Positions 30,429 to 41,503 of a stretch of DNA of 62,500 bases are shown here, one piece after another (position 1 is the first letter of the stretch; each line of letters begins with the position of its first letter). Both the position numbers and the translations under genes were made by a program. The notes beneath the pieces are model-generated. The model was not told where the DNA came from. It worked only from the letters and a program-made list of their open reading frames with translations, and did no database searches. Location of the stretch: assembly GCA_905221605.1 (NCBI GenBank), contig CAJNDS010002133.1, positions 46,365-108,864 on the forward strand. The letters run 5' to 3'. This stretch comes from Symbiodinium natans. Taxonomy: Eukaryota; Sar; Dinophyceae; Suessiales; Symbiodiniaceae.

Positions 30429-33354
30429 TCACGAGGTCTCTGAGGAGGAGTCGGAGGAATCGGAGGACGACGACGAGCTGGAGGAGCCAGCAGATCCCTC
30501 ACCAGCCTGAGCCGCAGCCAGCTTGCGTTCTCTGGCCGCCCGGCGCATCTCGAGCGCACGCGCTTGTCGCGCGGCTTGGTCCTGCCACTCTGTCGTTAGC
30601 CTGGCCGGACCCACATGCTTTTGCGCGTCTTGGCGCGACATGAGGCTAGAATTCTTCCCTCGCAAAGGCTTGGCTACTAGCCAATTTCGATTCCCAAAAT
30701 ACCCCTTGCGCCAGTTCCGGTCCTCTATGGGTTCCTCGCGAATGACAGGAACGAAGCTCGTTGCAGGCCCCCCATGCTCGTCGGAGAAGATCTTGTTCAC
30801 CATTTGAAGCCGATCATACCGACCTGCGTAAGGTTGCATTCGTAAGCAATACGTGCGCTGTATCTGAAAGTCGTCGACTGCCATGACATACTGTTTTGCT
30901 GGCTTCTGATCTGAGTCGTACTGCACCACATCCCAGCGAACTCCATCGGGATCCTGCCTGTTGGCCTTGTCTGCGCCTTGCTTGCATACCTGCACCAGAT
31001 CACTGAATGAGCAAACCGTTCTGCCGGGGCCATGGTTCAAGTACTCCTGTATCCAAGCATTTACAGAAGCGAAGCAGCTGTCCACAACGCCCTTGCCATG
31101 CTTCTCGCAGTGGTAGTTCAGCGTTGTGGGGCATTTGAAGTGTTCAAAGTACGTCTTAGCCAGTGCCGCCACCAAGCTGTATGAGCGAAAGTGTCCGCCG
31201 CAGTCCATCCAGATCTCGAGTCCATCAATGGCACCTGCAAGTCGTGTCAGAAAGGTTTCCTTGGGTTAAACGTCTAGGTTAGGGTTTAAGGTTTAGAGTT
31301 CAGAGTTTAGGGTTGAGGGATTGTAACGGTCGAAGACCTGGTCCGCGGAGGAACTTCTTTGTCTCCTCGAAGAAAATAGAGCTCGCCAGGCTGGTGTGTT
31401 CTATGATCTCTGTCAGGAAGACAACATTCCGCTGTCTAACACCATTGGCTGCGCCCTCATATATCACGAACGCTATGCAAGACACTTCTTGCCGCGATGG
31501 TCCGTAGAACATGTTGGCCGTCTGCACAGTCGCTAATGGGATCGTGAGGTTTTGTTTCCAGTCTGTCCATATCAAGCAATGCCTCAAAGGCAACTTGGTG
31601 CGTTGCTGGAAGACTGCACTCGTCTGCCTCTCCGCAGTTTGCTTGTGCCAGACGTAGGACTCTGCCACACGAAGTTCCCAGCGTAGCTCGTGCAGAATCC
31701 TAGCCTCCAAGCTGTGTAGGTCGATGGCGGCTGCTCCTTTCACAGCTTTCGCACGCATGCTGCGGTTTTTCTCCGCGTGCTTATCAATGTAAACAACCCA
31801 TGCCTTGGCTCGCTCCAAAATGGGCTCGCTGTCACCGCTGCAAAGAGCATCAAAGTAGCTTGGCAGGAACTGGCAAAGAGAGGCCCGGGCATCGTTGAGA
31901 AACTTTTTGAGGCCCGGCTCCAAGCTTGAGTGCCAGTACACGCAATGATCGCACATGTCAGTCTTGCGCTGGGCAGGCTTTGCCCATGCATGGCAGTTGT
32001 CCATGAATATACGATACCATTGCGACCACTTGAGTTTCTTCGTGTAGCCGCAGCCCAGCCACATGCTGAACAGCGAGCTCTGAAGAACACGCTGATGCCG
32101 CCCCTCGGCCGGAAGCCAGATGGACGAGTCTTGGCTATTTGCCAGCACGGTCTCCGTGACCGAGCGTATGAACTCCGGATCGGTCACCTTTGAAGGTCGT
32201 CCTTGCACACTCGGGTTCCGGGAAAAAAAAAAGGGTCTGCGCGGTTTAGGGCTAAAAATGTCATATTTCACAGCATAGTCTAGGGTTAGGGGCTTCATCC
32301 CTCACAAACTGGGGTTCAGGGCAGTTACGCATCACGAGGCATTGCAATCCTCGTGGGTCCCGCCACTCAGCACCCTCTTCCTCTGCTCTTGCTGCCTTGA
32401 CAGTCAGTGATGCTGCACAAGTTGGGGCTGCAGTCTTCAACTACAAGGTCTTAAGTGACAGGTTTGTTTTTGCAGTGATACTGTTCAGCTTTGATGGCCC
32501 GAAGCCTGGAAACGACCGCGCGAGATCTGGATGTCCAATGCCCGCAGCTGGTGTCGCTTCAGCGCAGTCTGAACCAAAACACGGTCCAAGGGCCGCAGAT
32601 CTCCCTGGGAGGCCGCGAGCTCTGCTCTGTATGTCTGCACTGCCTTCCCAAGCTTCTCGCAGGTGCCACACAATGGCGGACCTTGCTCGTTCTTGCCAAA
32701 CGCGGCCTCCACCTTTCGACGTACGGCTGTCAAAATGGCATTCGCCCCCTCCATATCCGACGCCTTGCTGAGGATTTGCTCAGCAAGGTTCTTGGCCAGC
32801 CGCCGCAGCTGCCGCCCAGGATGCTGACACTGCTGGAACACACCTGCTGAAGCAGGAGTCTCCGGTCCCTCTTCACGCGCATCCTCCTGCTGGGCGCAGT
32901 GGGATGTCGCGGTGAACTCCGGTGCCACTGAAGCTGCCGTGGCAGCCGCCTGCGAAGAGGAAGAAGCGGAAAGGAGCTTGAGGGAAGAGGAAGAAGTGGA
33001 AAGGAACTCCAAGGCTCGTGCGTCAGCCACACCAGTGCGAACCGCCTTTGCCAAGGGAGAAATAGCATCCTGAATCTCGTCCGAGGCCTGCTGGAAGAAC
33101 TGGTAGGCGAGCTGCTTCCGGGTGTTTCCTAGCTTTGCTGAAGGATCCCTTGCAAGGTGCTCCTTTGCTGCTGTGGTCAGTGCATCGCCAAGCGCACTGA
33201 CAGCGCGGGCGCGGCATTCCGCCGCCAGGGAAGCCTTCTGTGGGCCGGTCAGGGCTGCGTCATCGGCAGGGCGCTTTGCACCCCGACGCTCAGGGCGCTT
33301 TCTCGGAGGCGCACCATCAGCTTGCCACTGGCCGAAGGCTGCCACTATGTCCAT
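30429..33354 (-). CDS. DDE-type transposase-like gene, three exons
   Basis: Three coding blocks splice cleanly with GT-AG introns: exon 1 33354-32517, intron of 315 nt, exon 2 32201-31338, intron of 103 nt, exon 3 31234-30429. The total is 2508 nt, giving 835 residues with phase kept at both joins. Exon 1 is low in motifs and has a Ser-rich linker. Exon 2 has a GRPSK-type DNA-contact motif at its start, Cys/His residues (DMCDHCVYWH) and LIWTDWKQNLTIPL, a candidate first catalytic Asp. Exon 3 begins GLEIWMDCGGHFRSY, a candidate second Asp in a DxxxH context, followed by HGKGVVDSCFASVNAW, which recalls the C-terminal H/K-rich block of MULE-like transposases. The C-terminus is Ser/Asp-rich. The class of transposase is not certain and a host role is possible. 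Confidence 0.6.
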
Positions 33355-33417
33355 GCTACACAGGTTTTAGACTTCAACTGGGTGGATGGATGGATGCCTT
33401 ATGTTGCACCTGTGTCT

Positions 33418-33640
33418 TTCGCGGAAACTTTCGCGAAGCCTTCGCGAGACTTTCGCAAACTAACTAGGTAGGAAACACCAAAACTAGCCACACATTAAGT
33501 TGACCACTGCTTCGAGCCTCTCCTAGCAGCTTGGGCGAAGCCTTCGCGAGACTTTCGCAAACTAACTAGGTAGGAAACAACAAAACTAGCCACACATTAA
33601 GTTGACCTTCGAGCCTCTCCTAGCAGCTTGGAGGGCATCA
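33418..33640 (+). repeat. Tandem duplication of about 100 bp
   Basis: A unit containing GCGAAGCCTTCGCGAGACTT, TCGCAAACTAACTAGGTAGG and CCTCTCCTAGCAGCTTGG occurs twice head to tail (about 33432-33533 and 33534-33632), just upstream of the transposase-like start. It is probably part of the promoter or 5' UTR. Confidence 0.8.
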
Positions 33641-34462
33641 GGGGTGGGCCTTCGGCTTGGAGGGCTGTTTCTGGCTTTGGGTCTAGGGGTGGGTTTAGGA
33701 TGTCGGATTTCAGGTCTCAGGCGTAGGTAGGACTTGGGCTTTGCGGTTTCAGGCTTTGGGTTTGGGATTTCGGCTTTGGGGGTTGTTTCAGGTTTGCGGT
33801 TGCGGTTTAGGATTTCGGCTTTCAGGTTTTAGGTGTAGGTAGGACTTGGGCTTTGAAGGCTGTTTCAGGCTTTGGGTTTGGGATCTCGGCTTTGGGCCTG
33901 TTTCTGGTTTCAGGTTTTGGGCTTGGGTGGGGTTTGGGTTGAGGATGTCGGCTTTCGGGGTTGTGTTTGGCTCAGGGCCCTCCCACACAGACCCAAAACC
34001 CTTCAAACCCCAACGGCGAAATTAGAGAACGCCCTCAGAAGCCTACTGAGACTTAGCGGCGTGAGTTCTTGAGAGACTCGGTGAGGCTCTATGGTGTAGG
34101 GTTTGAGGTTGCAAGTTTCGGGTTGAGGCTTCAAGGATTAGGGTTTAGGGTTTTTGAGAAGGAGGGAAGGTTCCCAACAGGCGATGATGAATCCCAGGGA
34201 ATAGAGAGACTGTTATGTTCATGCCGGGTTCTAAGGGGAGTATAACCTGAGACTACGCAAGGTTTCTGTGTGGCTTGCGCTTGTCCCTGCGAAGTAATAA
34301 GGATACTTTCTACAAAGCTGTCTTAGGGTTTAGGGTTTAGGGTTTAGGGTTTAGGGCTGGTAGAGTTACATGACAACTTGTCCCGAAACCCTGTGCCAGT
34401 ACCTGACATTCTCAGCTCCACATCCGGAATCCTGCTCAACCCTAAACCCTAAACCCTAAACC

Positions 34463-34515
<53 letters not shown>

Positions 34516-35255
34516 GCCCTAACCAGCATGCGCCTTGAGGTTGAGATTTGAGGGAGCTTTAAAACCCTATTGTAAACCCTCATCCCAAATTAACGCCAGC
34601 TTCCCAACTTTGATGGTTGTTTGTTTAGGGCTCAGGTTTCAACCCTATAGGGTTTAGGGTTTAGGGTGCCCAACTTTGATCGATGAATTCCTGGGGAGTG
34701 GGGGAGCGGGTGGAGGGGTTCGGAAGGCCACTGAATCCCAAACACGGACGCCATACCCCAACCCTTCTGCTGAAGCACGTCTCTGGACAAAAACCAGCAC
34801 CTTGCCACCTCCCTGGTCTGGCTTAGGGTTAGGGTTAGGGTTTAGGGTTTAGGGTTTGGGGTTTAGGGTTTAGGTTTAGGGTTTAGGGTTTAGGGTTTAG
34901 GGTTTAGTGTTTAGGGTTTAGGGCTTAGGTTTTAGGGTTTAGGGTCTAGGGTCTAGGGCTTAGGGTTTAGGGTTTAGCGTTTGGCTTTTGGGTTTAAGGA
35001 TTTGTCTGTAAGGTTTAGGGTCTGGGGTTTAGGGGGTTAAACCCTAAACCCTAAAACCCTAAACCCTAAACCCCTAAACCCTAATCACGACCGAAACATT
35101 GAAAGCCGCGCCTCACACCCGAAACCCAAGCCATCTACTGGAAGGCTCACAGGTAGCTCAGGCTACTTGCTGTTCTTTTACTGCACACACTCACACACGC
35201 TTGGATCCCCGCAGCGCGTGATGATTCCACAGCTAAAGCAGGCTCAAGGTGTGTT
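33641..35255. repeat. Non-coding stretch with several arrays
   Basis: GGCTTTGGGTTT...GATTTCGG imperfect repeats at 33650-33965, TTTAGGG at 34323-34356, CCCTAAA then CCCTCAA at 34437-34515, and a long mixed TTTAGGG array at 34825-35035 followed by CCCTAAA at 35038-35085. No gene supported. Confidence 0.6.
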
Positions 35256-35624
35256 TCACGCATTCTTGGCCTGGTCTAGTAGAGGCACTAGCACCTTCGC
35301 AATTTTGCGGGCTGTACGTGTCAGCGCCACATCCTCATCTGTCATGGCACGCTTTCGTGCTTCGAGGACCTCTTTCGCTACCGAGATTCGCCCTGCAGCG
35401 TCCACCCGCTGCCATGACTGATGGCCATACGTCTTCCTAATCTTGCCAATACAATCTGAACAAGCACGGCCAAAGAAACCCTGCTCTGTGCGAGGGATGT
35501 TACAGATCACACAGGGCTTACCTTTGTGAGCATGAGCCTCAGTGCCACCAAATCCGGGTCCACCAAAGTGCTTCCCTTTGGATGACGGCCCAGGCTTGTC
35601 TGACTCCTGGGGCGGCAGGGCCAT
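35256..35624 (-). CDS. Small zinc-binding protein exon
   Basis: The frame of 122 codons has a clear CxxC-x12-CxxC pattern: PCVICNIPRTEQGFF then ACSDC, followed by a basic helix (VAKEVLEARKRAMTDEDVAL). It is likely the 3' part of a gene whose 5' part is at 35838-36061; an exon acceptor (CCGCCCCAG before GAGTCAGAC) fits at about 35600. The role is unknown. It lies upstream of, and in the same orientation as, the transposase-like gene and within the same pair of 50-bp direct repeats, so it may be a partner DNA-binding protein. Confidence 0.5.
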   Translation of the reverse strand: MALPPQESDKPGPSSKGKHFGGPGFGGTEAHAHKGKPCVICNIPRTEQGFFGRACSDCIGKIRKTYGHQSWQRVDAAGRISVAKEVLEARKRAMTDEDVALTRTARKIAKVLVPLLDQAKNA

Positions 35625-35837
35625 GTGAAACGCTCACAGCTGCCTACTCTCACAATTTGGTTTTTGACCCTGACCCTGCACAAAGTGGATTAGTTGGCCC
35701 AACCTTGTCTGGAACATTGGATTCCGCAGAATCTCCTGCTCCAGGGCCCCGCTCTGGAACTGCTCCTGGGCCGCTTGCCTGCAAAAGGACACCCCAAGCC
35801 AAGGCCCTCATGCAACCACACATTTTCCCCATCTGAC

Positions 35838-36061
35838 ATCATGGCCTGTGGATCTTCAAGCTCTTTCTTACGGCTTTCTGCCCCCGTCACGCACTGGAGA
35901 TCAACGCCATCTCCTCCCACTAGCGCCCTGGCCACCATCGCCCTGATCTCTAAGTCGAGGGCATGCTTTGGCCATGTCACTTTGAGCTCAGCTGCTAAGG
36001 AGTAGAGCTCAGATTGCGAGAGGCGGGCCACCTGTCCCACCGTGCGCGTTTTGGGGGGCAT
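35838..36061 (-). CDS. Candidate first exon, SAP-like helix pair
   Basis: From ATG at 36061 the frame reads MPPKTRTVGQVARLSQSELY then SLAAELKVTWPKHALDLEIR. The LSQSELYSLAAELKV...ALDLEIRAMV pattern resembles a short two-helix SAP-type DNA-binding motif. The frame is open to 35690 but loses protein-like character after about 35840, where an intron is likely. Confidence 0.4.
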
Positions 36062-36371
36062 GGCTGAACCTAGCACTTGGAGCACTCAGCTTGAGCAAAA
36101 ACACAGGCTCTGCCACAACACGTCAACCAAAGGGGTACCTCCCTGGGTCTTGCAAAAAGAATCAGGGCTGCCACTAGGTTTGTGGCCGCGGCATTTGTAG
36201 GTTTAGAGGTCAGCAGCCTAAGAGCCAGACTCGAAGCCCGAAACCAATAACCCTGTAACCTCCTTCTGGATTTAGGCTGCAACCATCCCATCTCTTGTGC
36301 TATTACTGACTAGATACATACACAAACTATCAGTGACATGTTCTAATAGAAAACAGTACTAACGCAATATT

Positions 36372-36421
36372 TCTTCGCGAAACGCTATTTGTCTTTCGCG
36401 GGCCCATCGCGGACTTTCGCG
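36372..36421 (+). repeat. Flanking direct repeat, right copy
   Basis: Identical to 30078-30129 over about 50 bp and in the same orientation. Confidence 0.7.
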
Positions 36422-36791
36422 GACCGTCGTTTCCATCATCTGATGGTCGCCCCAATACAACTCAAAGACAAGGGGGGTTTTGAACAACCCTCGTATAACT
36501 CCTGCTCATGTTAGGATCGATGTTCAAATATGGTGTTCAATAATGCCAGTTATGTGCGTTTATTGAAGGAAGTACTGTTAAACTCTCTGCAGCAATCAAG
36601 TACTTAGGCATGGGTGCGAACTGTGACTCTTTTTGATTTAACGACGGCTAGTTTCGACATACTTCTTACTTGAAGCAACTAGTCTTCACTGCGCTTTTTC
36701 AACTTAGTTAATTTGATTTCGCGGCAGCTACGGAGTTTCAACAATTGCAGCGAATTCTATCTAAGCTTACATACCTTGATGTCTCCCTACG

Positions 36792-36838
36792 TAAACCCTA
36801 AACCCTAAACCCTAAACCCTAACCCTAAACCCTAAACC
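36792..36838. repeat. CCCTAAA array
   Basis: Six to seven units, including one CCCTAA unit. The interval 36422-36791 holds no supported gene. Confidence 0.85.
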
Positions 36839-36938
36839 ATTGGAGTGCGGTCTTTTGCTGCCTGTAGCGTCGCTTCGAAGTTCCCCTTGCTGTCTTGCCT
36901 ACTGCTAGCGGTTGCCACGGTGCCCTCTTTCTGCTTAG
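36839..36938 (-). CDS. Candidate exon between telomere-type arrays
   Basis: The minus-strand frame KQKEGTVATASSRQDSKGNF continues EATLQAAKDRT. The whole island of about 100 bp sits exactly between two telomere-type arrays of opposite orientation. It may be downstream of the membrane-segment exon at 37075-37280. Confidence 0.4.
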
Positions 36939-37058
36939 GGTTTAGGGTTTAGGGTTTAGGGTTTAGGGTTTAGGGTTTAGGGTTTAGGGTTTAGGGTTTA
37001 GGGTTTAGGGTTTAGGGTTTAGGGTTTAGGGTTTAGGGTTTAGGGTTTAGGGTTTAGG
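36939..37058. repeat. (TTTAGGG)17 array
   Basis: One of the longest near-perfect arrays of the 7-bp unit in the window. Confidence 0.95.
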
Positions 37059-37074
37059 GCCTCTTTCTACAAAG

Positions 37075-37280
37075 TCACGCTTTTGGGACACAAACGAAAA
37101 GAAAAGCGCGATCTGAGACTCTCCACTCCACAGTTGGAACTTCCATCTTGAATGCAAGTCCAGGGAAATTGTTTGCGTTGTTGGTTTCTCGGTTCTCGAA
37201 ATTGGCGAGAGCTGCTGTAACAATAACAACAACAGAAAGCATAATACAAAGCTGTACAGCAATGCTCCATGCTGGCGGCT
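37075..37280 (-). CDS. Candidate exon with a membrane segment
   Basis: After a TTGCAG acceptor, PPAWSIAVQLCIMLSVVVIV gives a hydrophobic stretch of about 20 residues, followed by a soluble region (NFPGLAFKMEVPTVEWRVSD) and FLFVCVPK. A single-pass or multi-pass membrane protein is likely. The alternative Cys-rich frame on the same strand looks like a shadow. The family is not recognised. Confidence 0.45.
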
Positions 37281-37999
37281 GCAACGCTTGTAGTTGGGGT
37301 TGAAAAGGGGTAAATGTGCTTTCTATGAGAGCTGCTTCGCAACAATGTAAAGCCCGGAGCCCTAAACCCCAAACCCGAAAACCTAAACCCTACCCTCAGC
37401 CCTAAATCCTGATTCGGAAGGAGAAACGGGCCGCCCTATAAGCCTTAGAATGAAATCTTGTAAAGGCCGGCGGGCTCGTTGTTCGTGACCTCCATACCTC
37501 AATCTAGTCCCTATAATACCCCCCCCCCCCCCCCCCCCCAATAAGAGCCCTAGCTTATATATATATATATATACATCCTCTATAAAAACAGAAACCCCAT
37601 TTCAAGAGACCACCAGCCTATGTGAACGAAATGGATGTGGATGGAGACTAGGGCGTGGGCTTGGGGTGCCATGGAACTTTCCTCTCTTTCTGGAACTGGA
37701 CTGGGGCATGGCTTGGGTGTACTTGGGGCCTTAATGATTAGAATAGGGTTTCGGGGTGTATTGTAGCATATTTGACTATAAAGGAACCATAAGGGGTTAC
37801 TACCAGAAATTATTCCGACCCCTATGTTAGGGCTTGGGGCTGAGGGTATTGAGACGTCCTCCGCTGACTTTCCAGGGCAAAAGTTGCTTAGGTCTGAGTG
37901 AGCGTTTAGGTACCCTTTCAACCTGCAAAGCCTACACCCAAAGACCCGAAAGCCTAAAGCCTAAAGCCCGAGGTTTAAGGTTTAGGGTTTAGGCTTTAG
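37281..37999. other. Stretch without a supported gene
   Basis: C-run at about 37521-37539, TA microsatellite at 37556-37573, and dispersed repeat D copy 2 at 37727-37826. Confidence 0.5.
37727..37826. repeat. Dispersed repeat D, copy 2
   Basis: The same blocks as 25797-25893: GGGCCTTAA, AGAATAGGGTTT, AAAGGAACC, ATTATTCCGACCCCTAT. Confidence 0.6.
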
Positions 38000-38085
38000 G
38001 GTGTAGATCTCCGGCACCTTGCTGGGATCACTGCTGGTCGGCGGTGCCATGCGCAGCATCATTGAAGCGGACCTTCCAGAGATCT
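38000..38085 (-). CDS. Candidate exon
   Basis: Frame ISGRSASMMLRMAPPTSSDP then SKVPEIYT, protein-like but unassigned. The opposite strand also has an open frame here, so the strand is uncertain. Confidence 0.25.
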
Positions 38086-38276
38086 TAATACACCGCATAA
38101 TAAGAGCATTCTACCCTGACTCCGAACACTCTGAACCCCCAAACCCTAAAACCCAAAACCGTGAAACGACCCCTCCCCTTAAAAAAAAAACAGCCTAAAG
38201 ACCAGAAACCCTACCCGTGGCTCCCAAACCCTACAAGACAGTAGGTTAATAAGGGGCCCTCGAAAGATAGGGGCCC

Positions 38277-38370
38277 CTAAACCCTAAACCCTAAACCCTA
38301 AACCCTAAACCCTAAACCCTAAACCCTAAACCCTAAACCCTAAACCCTAAACCCTGAACCCTAAACCCTA
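38277..38370. repeat. CCCTAAA array
   Basis: About 13 near-perfect units. The interval 38371-38875 has only scattered units and no gene. Confidence 0.9.
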
Positions 38371-38875
38371 GATGGAGCCCCAAGAGCCGAACTTTTGGGG
38401 GGAGCCCTTCGGGCTTTCGGGCTTTCGTGCAGTTGGAACTCCTGTTGCTTGAATATTCCAGGCTTTCCGAACCCCTGAGCCCAGACAGTGCCAGACAGTG
38501 GGCCACTTGAAGCTTCCCCTAAACCCTTAAAGACCCTAAACCCTAAATCCTAAACCAAGGCAATGCGCGGTTTGGGGTCTAGGGTCTAGTAGTTTAGGGT
38601 TTAGGGTTTAGGAGTTTAGGGTCTAGCAGTGTAGGATTTGGCGTTTGGGGCCTCAGGGTTCTCCCTGGGTACCGACTACGCGGAAGAATTGAGAAGAAGG
38701 CTTGTAACTCCAGTTCAGGCACCCGGAACCTAACCCCCCAAAGCACCCAAACCGTCCGACCATGAACCCTAAACCCTGAATCCGAAACCCTGAAACCCTG
38801 GGGTAAACCCTCACTCCTAAACCTAAACCCTAAATCCCAAACCGTGAACCCTAAACCCTCAAGCCGAAGTTTCAG

Positions 38876-38965
38876 GGCTCTGGGAGTTCTCTGCGGCCGG
38901 GCGGCAGCTGGAAGGACGTGTCCGGCAAAATGCCTGTAGTAGGTCCTGATGGGCTCAAGAACGCC
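38876..38965 (-). CDS. Candidate exon
   Basis: Frame AFLSPSGPTTGILPDTSFQL then PPGRRELPEP. It is flanked by the GGTTTGG array on one side and CCCTAAA units on the other. Weak. Confidence 0.25.
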
Positions 38966-38982
38966 GAGAACCCCAAAGCAGG

Positions 38983-39142
38983 ATGTGTGGGGTTGGGGTT
39001 TGTTGGGGTTGGGGTTTGTTGGGTTTGGGGTTTGGGGTTTGGGGTTTGGGGTTTGGGGTTTGGGGTTTGGGGTTTGGGGGTTTGGGGTTTGGGGGTTTGG
39101 GGGTTTGGGGGTTTGGGGTTTGGGGTTTGGGGTTTGGGGGGT
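38983..39142. repeat. (GGGGTTT)n array
   Basis: About 20 units of TTTGGGG/GTTTGGGG, a variant of the telomere-type unit. Frames through it are Gly/Leu/Phe/Trp repeats and not genes. Confidence 0.95.
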
Positions 39143-40214
39143 ACCTGGGCCACGAAGCGGCTACTATGCAATCGTTCCTCTTGCATCAAAGCATCCCAAT
39201 GCACGGATACATTGGTCCTTTGTGCCTACTTGATGCACGTCTGGACATGACTTGGGACATGTACCCCTGCCTAGGTTCGTCAGAGATATCATGCCCCACC
39301 CCATTCGGAATGAGGTCCAGAACCCTTAGGCACCCAAAGTCCAAAACCCTAAACCCTAAACCCTACAAAACCTCGACTCGAGAACGCCAACGCTTTGAAG
39401 CCCTGCAGCCATACTCCAGGGGGAGCGGAGGGCGGATCGGGGGCGCATGGGGCCCTCTTCACACAAGGGAAATGTTCAAAAAACAACGACATGGAGCCAA
39501 AGAGCCCAGAACTAGGTAAACCTTCCAGGTTTGAGTTTTTGGGTTTAGGGTTTCGGGTTTAGGTTTTAAGCTTTAGGGCTTAGGGTGTCCCCCCTCCCGC
39601 CCCCCCGCCCCCAAAATCCCCAAATAGCAACTCCAAAGCCCGAACCCTCCCTTGCAGTAAGTCCTGAAATCCTGGAAATGCAACAGGCAATGAATGAGGA
39701 CGTTCTAAAATCTCAAGGGAAAAGTCGCAGGATACACTGAAGGCTTGAAGGGGCACAAAGAGAGGTCTTGTTGAAGCTTTCTAGGCTTTTTCAAGCCTTC
39801 AGAAGCCTTCTGGAGCCTTAAAAGCGCGTCCATTTTCGTGAAAATTGGACAAATTGGGGTCCACCACACAAATGGCAATTCCCGCAATGATGTCCATTAC
39901 GGTTTACAAGCAAAACGTCCGATTTTTTGGATCCCTTCGAAATCCAAAATTTGAAGAGAAAAGTCGCAGGATACGCTGAAGGCTTGAAGCCTTGCAAGGA
40001 CGACAGCGACGTAGGGATTCCCCAGGCGGACAGAAGTTCATGGTTGGGATAATACTAAAAAACTCAAATTTATGTTCCTTATTGGGTTTAAGTACCCTTA
40101 AATTCAAATTTATGTTCCTTGTTGGGTTTAAGTACCCTCAAGAATGTAAAATGGTACCCAACTATGACAAAGGACAACTATTGGCCTTTACATAGGCTCC
40201 TTTGTTGAACTCCA
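39143..40214. repeat. Stretch with local duplications, no gene
   Basis: AAAAGTCGCAGGATACACTG then AAGGCTTGAAG recurs at 39719 and 39958. A 38-bp unit (TTCAAATTTATGTTCCTTGT then TGGGTTTAAGTACCCT) is tandem at about 40064 and 40102. No supported exon. Confidence 0.55.
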
Positions 40215-40352
40215 GGGGCTTTCAGGGTAGTTACATAGTCCCCTTCATATGGGGCCCCTGAAATGGGGACCCCTTATATACCCTAACACCCCGTACTTCT
40301 GAACCCCTTAGAGGAGGTACGGGACCAGATTAAGGGACCATTTTTGCTAACC
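40215..40352. mobile_element. MITE family C, copy 2
   Basis: Starts CAGGGTAGTTACATAGTCCC and shares CTTCATATGGG, CTTATA and TTAGAGGAGGTACGGGAC blocks with 10388-10537. The right terminal repeat is more decayed. Confidence 0.65.
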
Positions 40353-40440
40353 TTGGTGGGGTTTCCCTGAACCCAAAACCCTAACCCCTAAACCCTAAAC
40401 CCTAACCCCTAACCCCTAACCCCTAAACCCTAAAATAGTT

Positions 40441-40512
40441 CAAGCCGGGGTCCTGAGAGCGCCAGCGTCACGTAGCCGGTGGCGACAAACATCAACGTGG
40501 CCCTCAGGGCGG
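40441..40512 (-). CDS. Candidate exon, hydrophobic
   Basis: Minus-strand frame PALRATLMFVATGYVTLALS then GPRL, consistent with a membrane helix. It lies directly beside the large TTTTAGGG array. Confidence 0.35.
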
Positions 40513-40514
40513 GG

Positions 40515-40935
40515 TAGGGTTTCAGGGTTTAGGGTTTTGGGGGTTTAGGGTTTTAGGGTTTAGGGTTTTGGGGGTTTAGGGTTTTAGGGTTTCAGGATTT
40601 TGGGGTTTTGGGGTTTTAGGGTCTGAGGGTTAGGGTTTTAAGGTTTTAGGGTTTAGGGTTTTAGGGTTTTAGGGTTTTAGGGTTTTAGGGTTTTGGGGTT
40701 TTGGGGTTTTAGGGGTTTTAGGGGTTTTAGGGGTTTTAGGGTTTTAGGGTTTTAGGGTTTTAGGGTTTTAGGGTTTTAGGGTTTTACAGTTTTGGTGCTT
40801 TAGGGGTTTGGGGCTTTAGGGCTTTTAGGGTTTTAGGGTTTTGGAGGTTTGGCCTTTTGGCGTTTTGGTGTTTTAGGGTTTTGGGGTTTTGGGGTTTTAG
40901 GGTGTTCGGGTTTTAGGGTTTAGGGTTTAGCTTTT
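40515..40935. repeat. (TTTTAGGG)n array, about 420 bp
   Basis: 8-bp units with TTTTGGGG variants, the largest array of the window. Confidence 0.95.
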
Positions 40936-41117
40936 AGGAACCCCCCTCCCTTGGGATCTGCCTCGGCCCACGAACAGACAAATAAAGGGTTTTGCACTAG
41001 ACATAGCACAAAATACCAGCACCAGAACGCCTGATCGAGTTTGGACCTGAGTTTAGGGTCTTTTCTTGTGCAAGTCATTGTGCTCCTGTTGGTGCTTGTC
41101 CATGGTGCCATTGCTTC

Positions 41118-41310
41118 GTGGCACGGGAGAAAGCACAATCTTGAGCACAAAAAAACAGCACCGGAGAAACCACAATCTTGAGCACCAAAAAGAGCACCGG
41201 AGAAAGCACAATCTTGAGCACAAAAAACAGCACCGGAGAAAGCACAATCATCTTGAGCACAAAAAATAGCACCGGAGAAAGCACAATCTTGAGCACAAAC
41301 AAGAGCACCA
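41118..41310 (+). repeat. Minisatellite, unit about 33 bp
   Basis: GCACCGGAGAAAGCACAATC then TTGAGCACAAAAA repeats about six times with small indels. Minus-strand frames read VLSPVLFFVLKI repeats; I treat them as a by-product. Confidence 0.85.
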
Positions 41311-41440
41311 GAAAGTTTAATCACACTCATGTATCAAGATGATCATGCGGCGCTAGAAATATCCAATCTCGCGGGTGCTTTACTTTGTGGGTGTGTTTGT
41401 GCTGACCACTAGTGTGCATGGGCAAGTCATAACCCCTCCG

Positions 41441-41503
41441 TTAAGATCCCTCGAACCTCTGAATCTCCTCCACGAGTTCCGCCACATTGGAGTTCGCCCC
41501 TGC
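41441..41503 (-). CDS. Host terminal exon beside the integrated element
   Basis: A C-rich pyrimidine tract and TTGGGCAG acceptor on the minus strand lead into 20 codons, AGANSNVAELVEEIQRFEGS, then TAA, in phase 0. This looks like the last exon of a host gene whose upstream exons lie beyond the element, outside the window. The helical AELVEEIQRFE is unassigned. Confidence 0.5.
   Translation of the reverse strand, partial: AGANSNVAELVEEIQRFEGS

Noticed and set aside
38918-39519. Gly/Leu/Trp repeat frames through the GGGGTTT array
   Set aside because: Translation of a tandem array, open in all three frames.
40920-41330. 136-codon minus-strand frame across the 33-bp minisatellite
   Set aside because: Repeat translation (VLSPVLFFVLKI) that is open because the unit is a multiple of three; no start context or domain.
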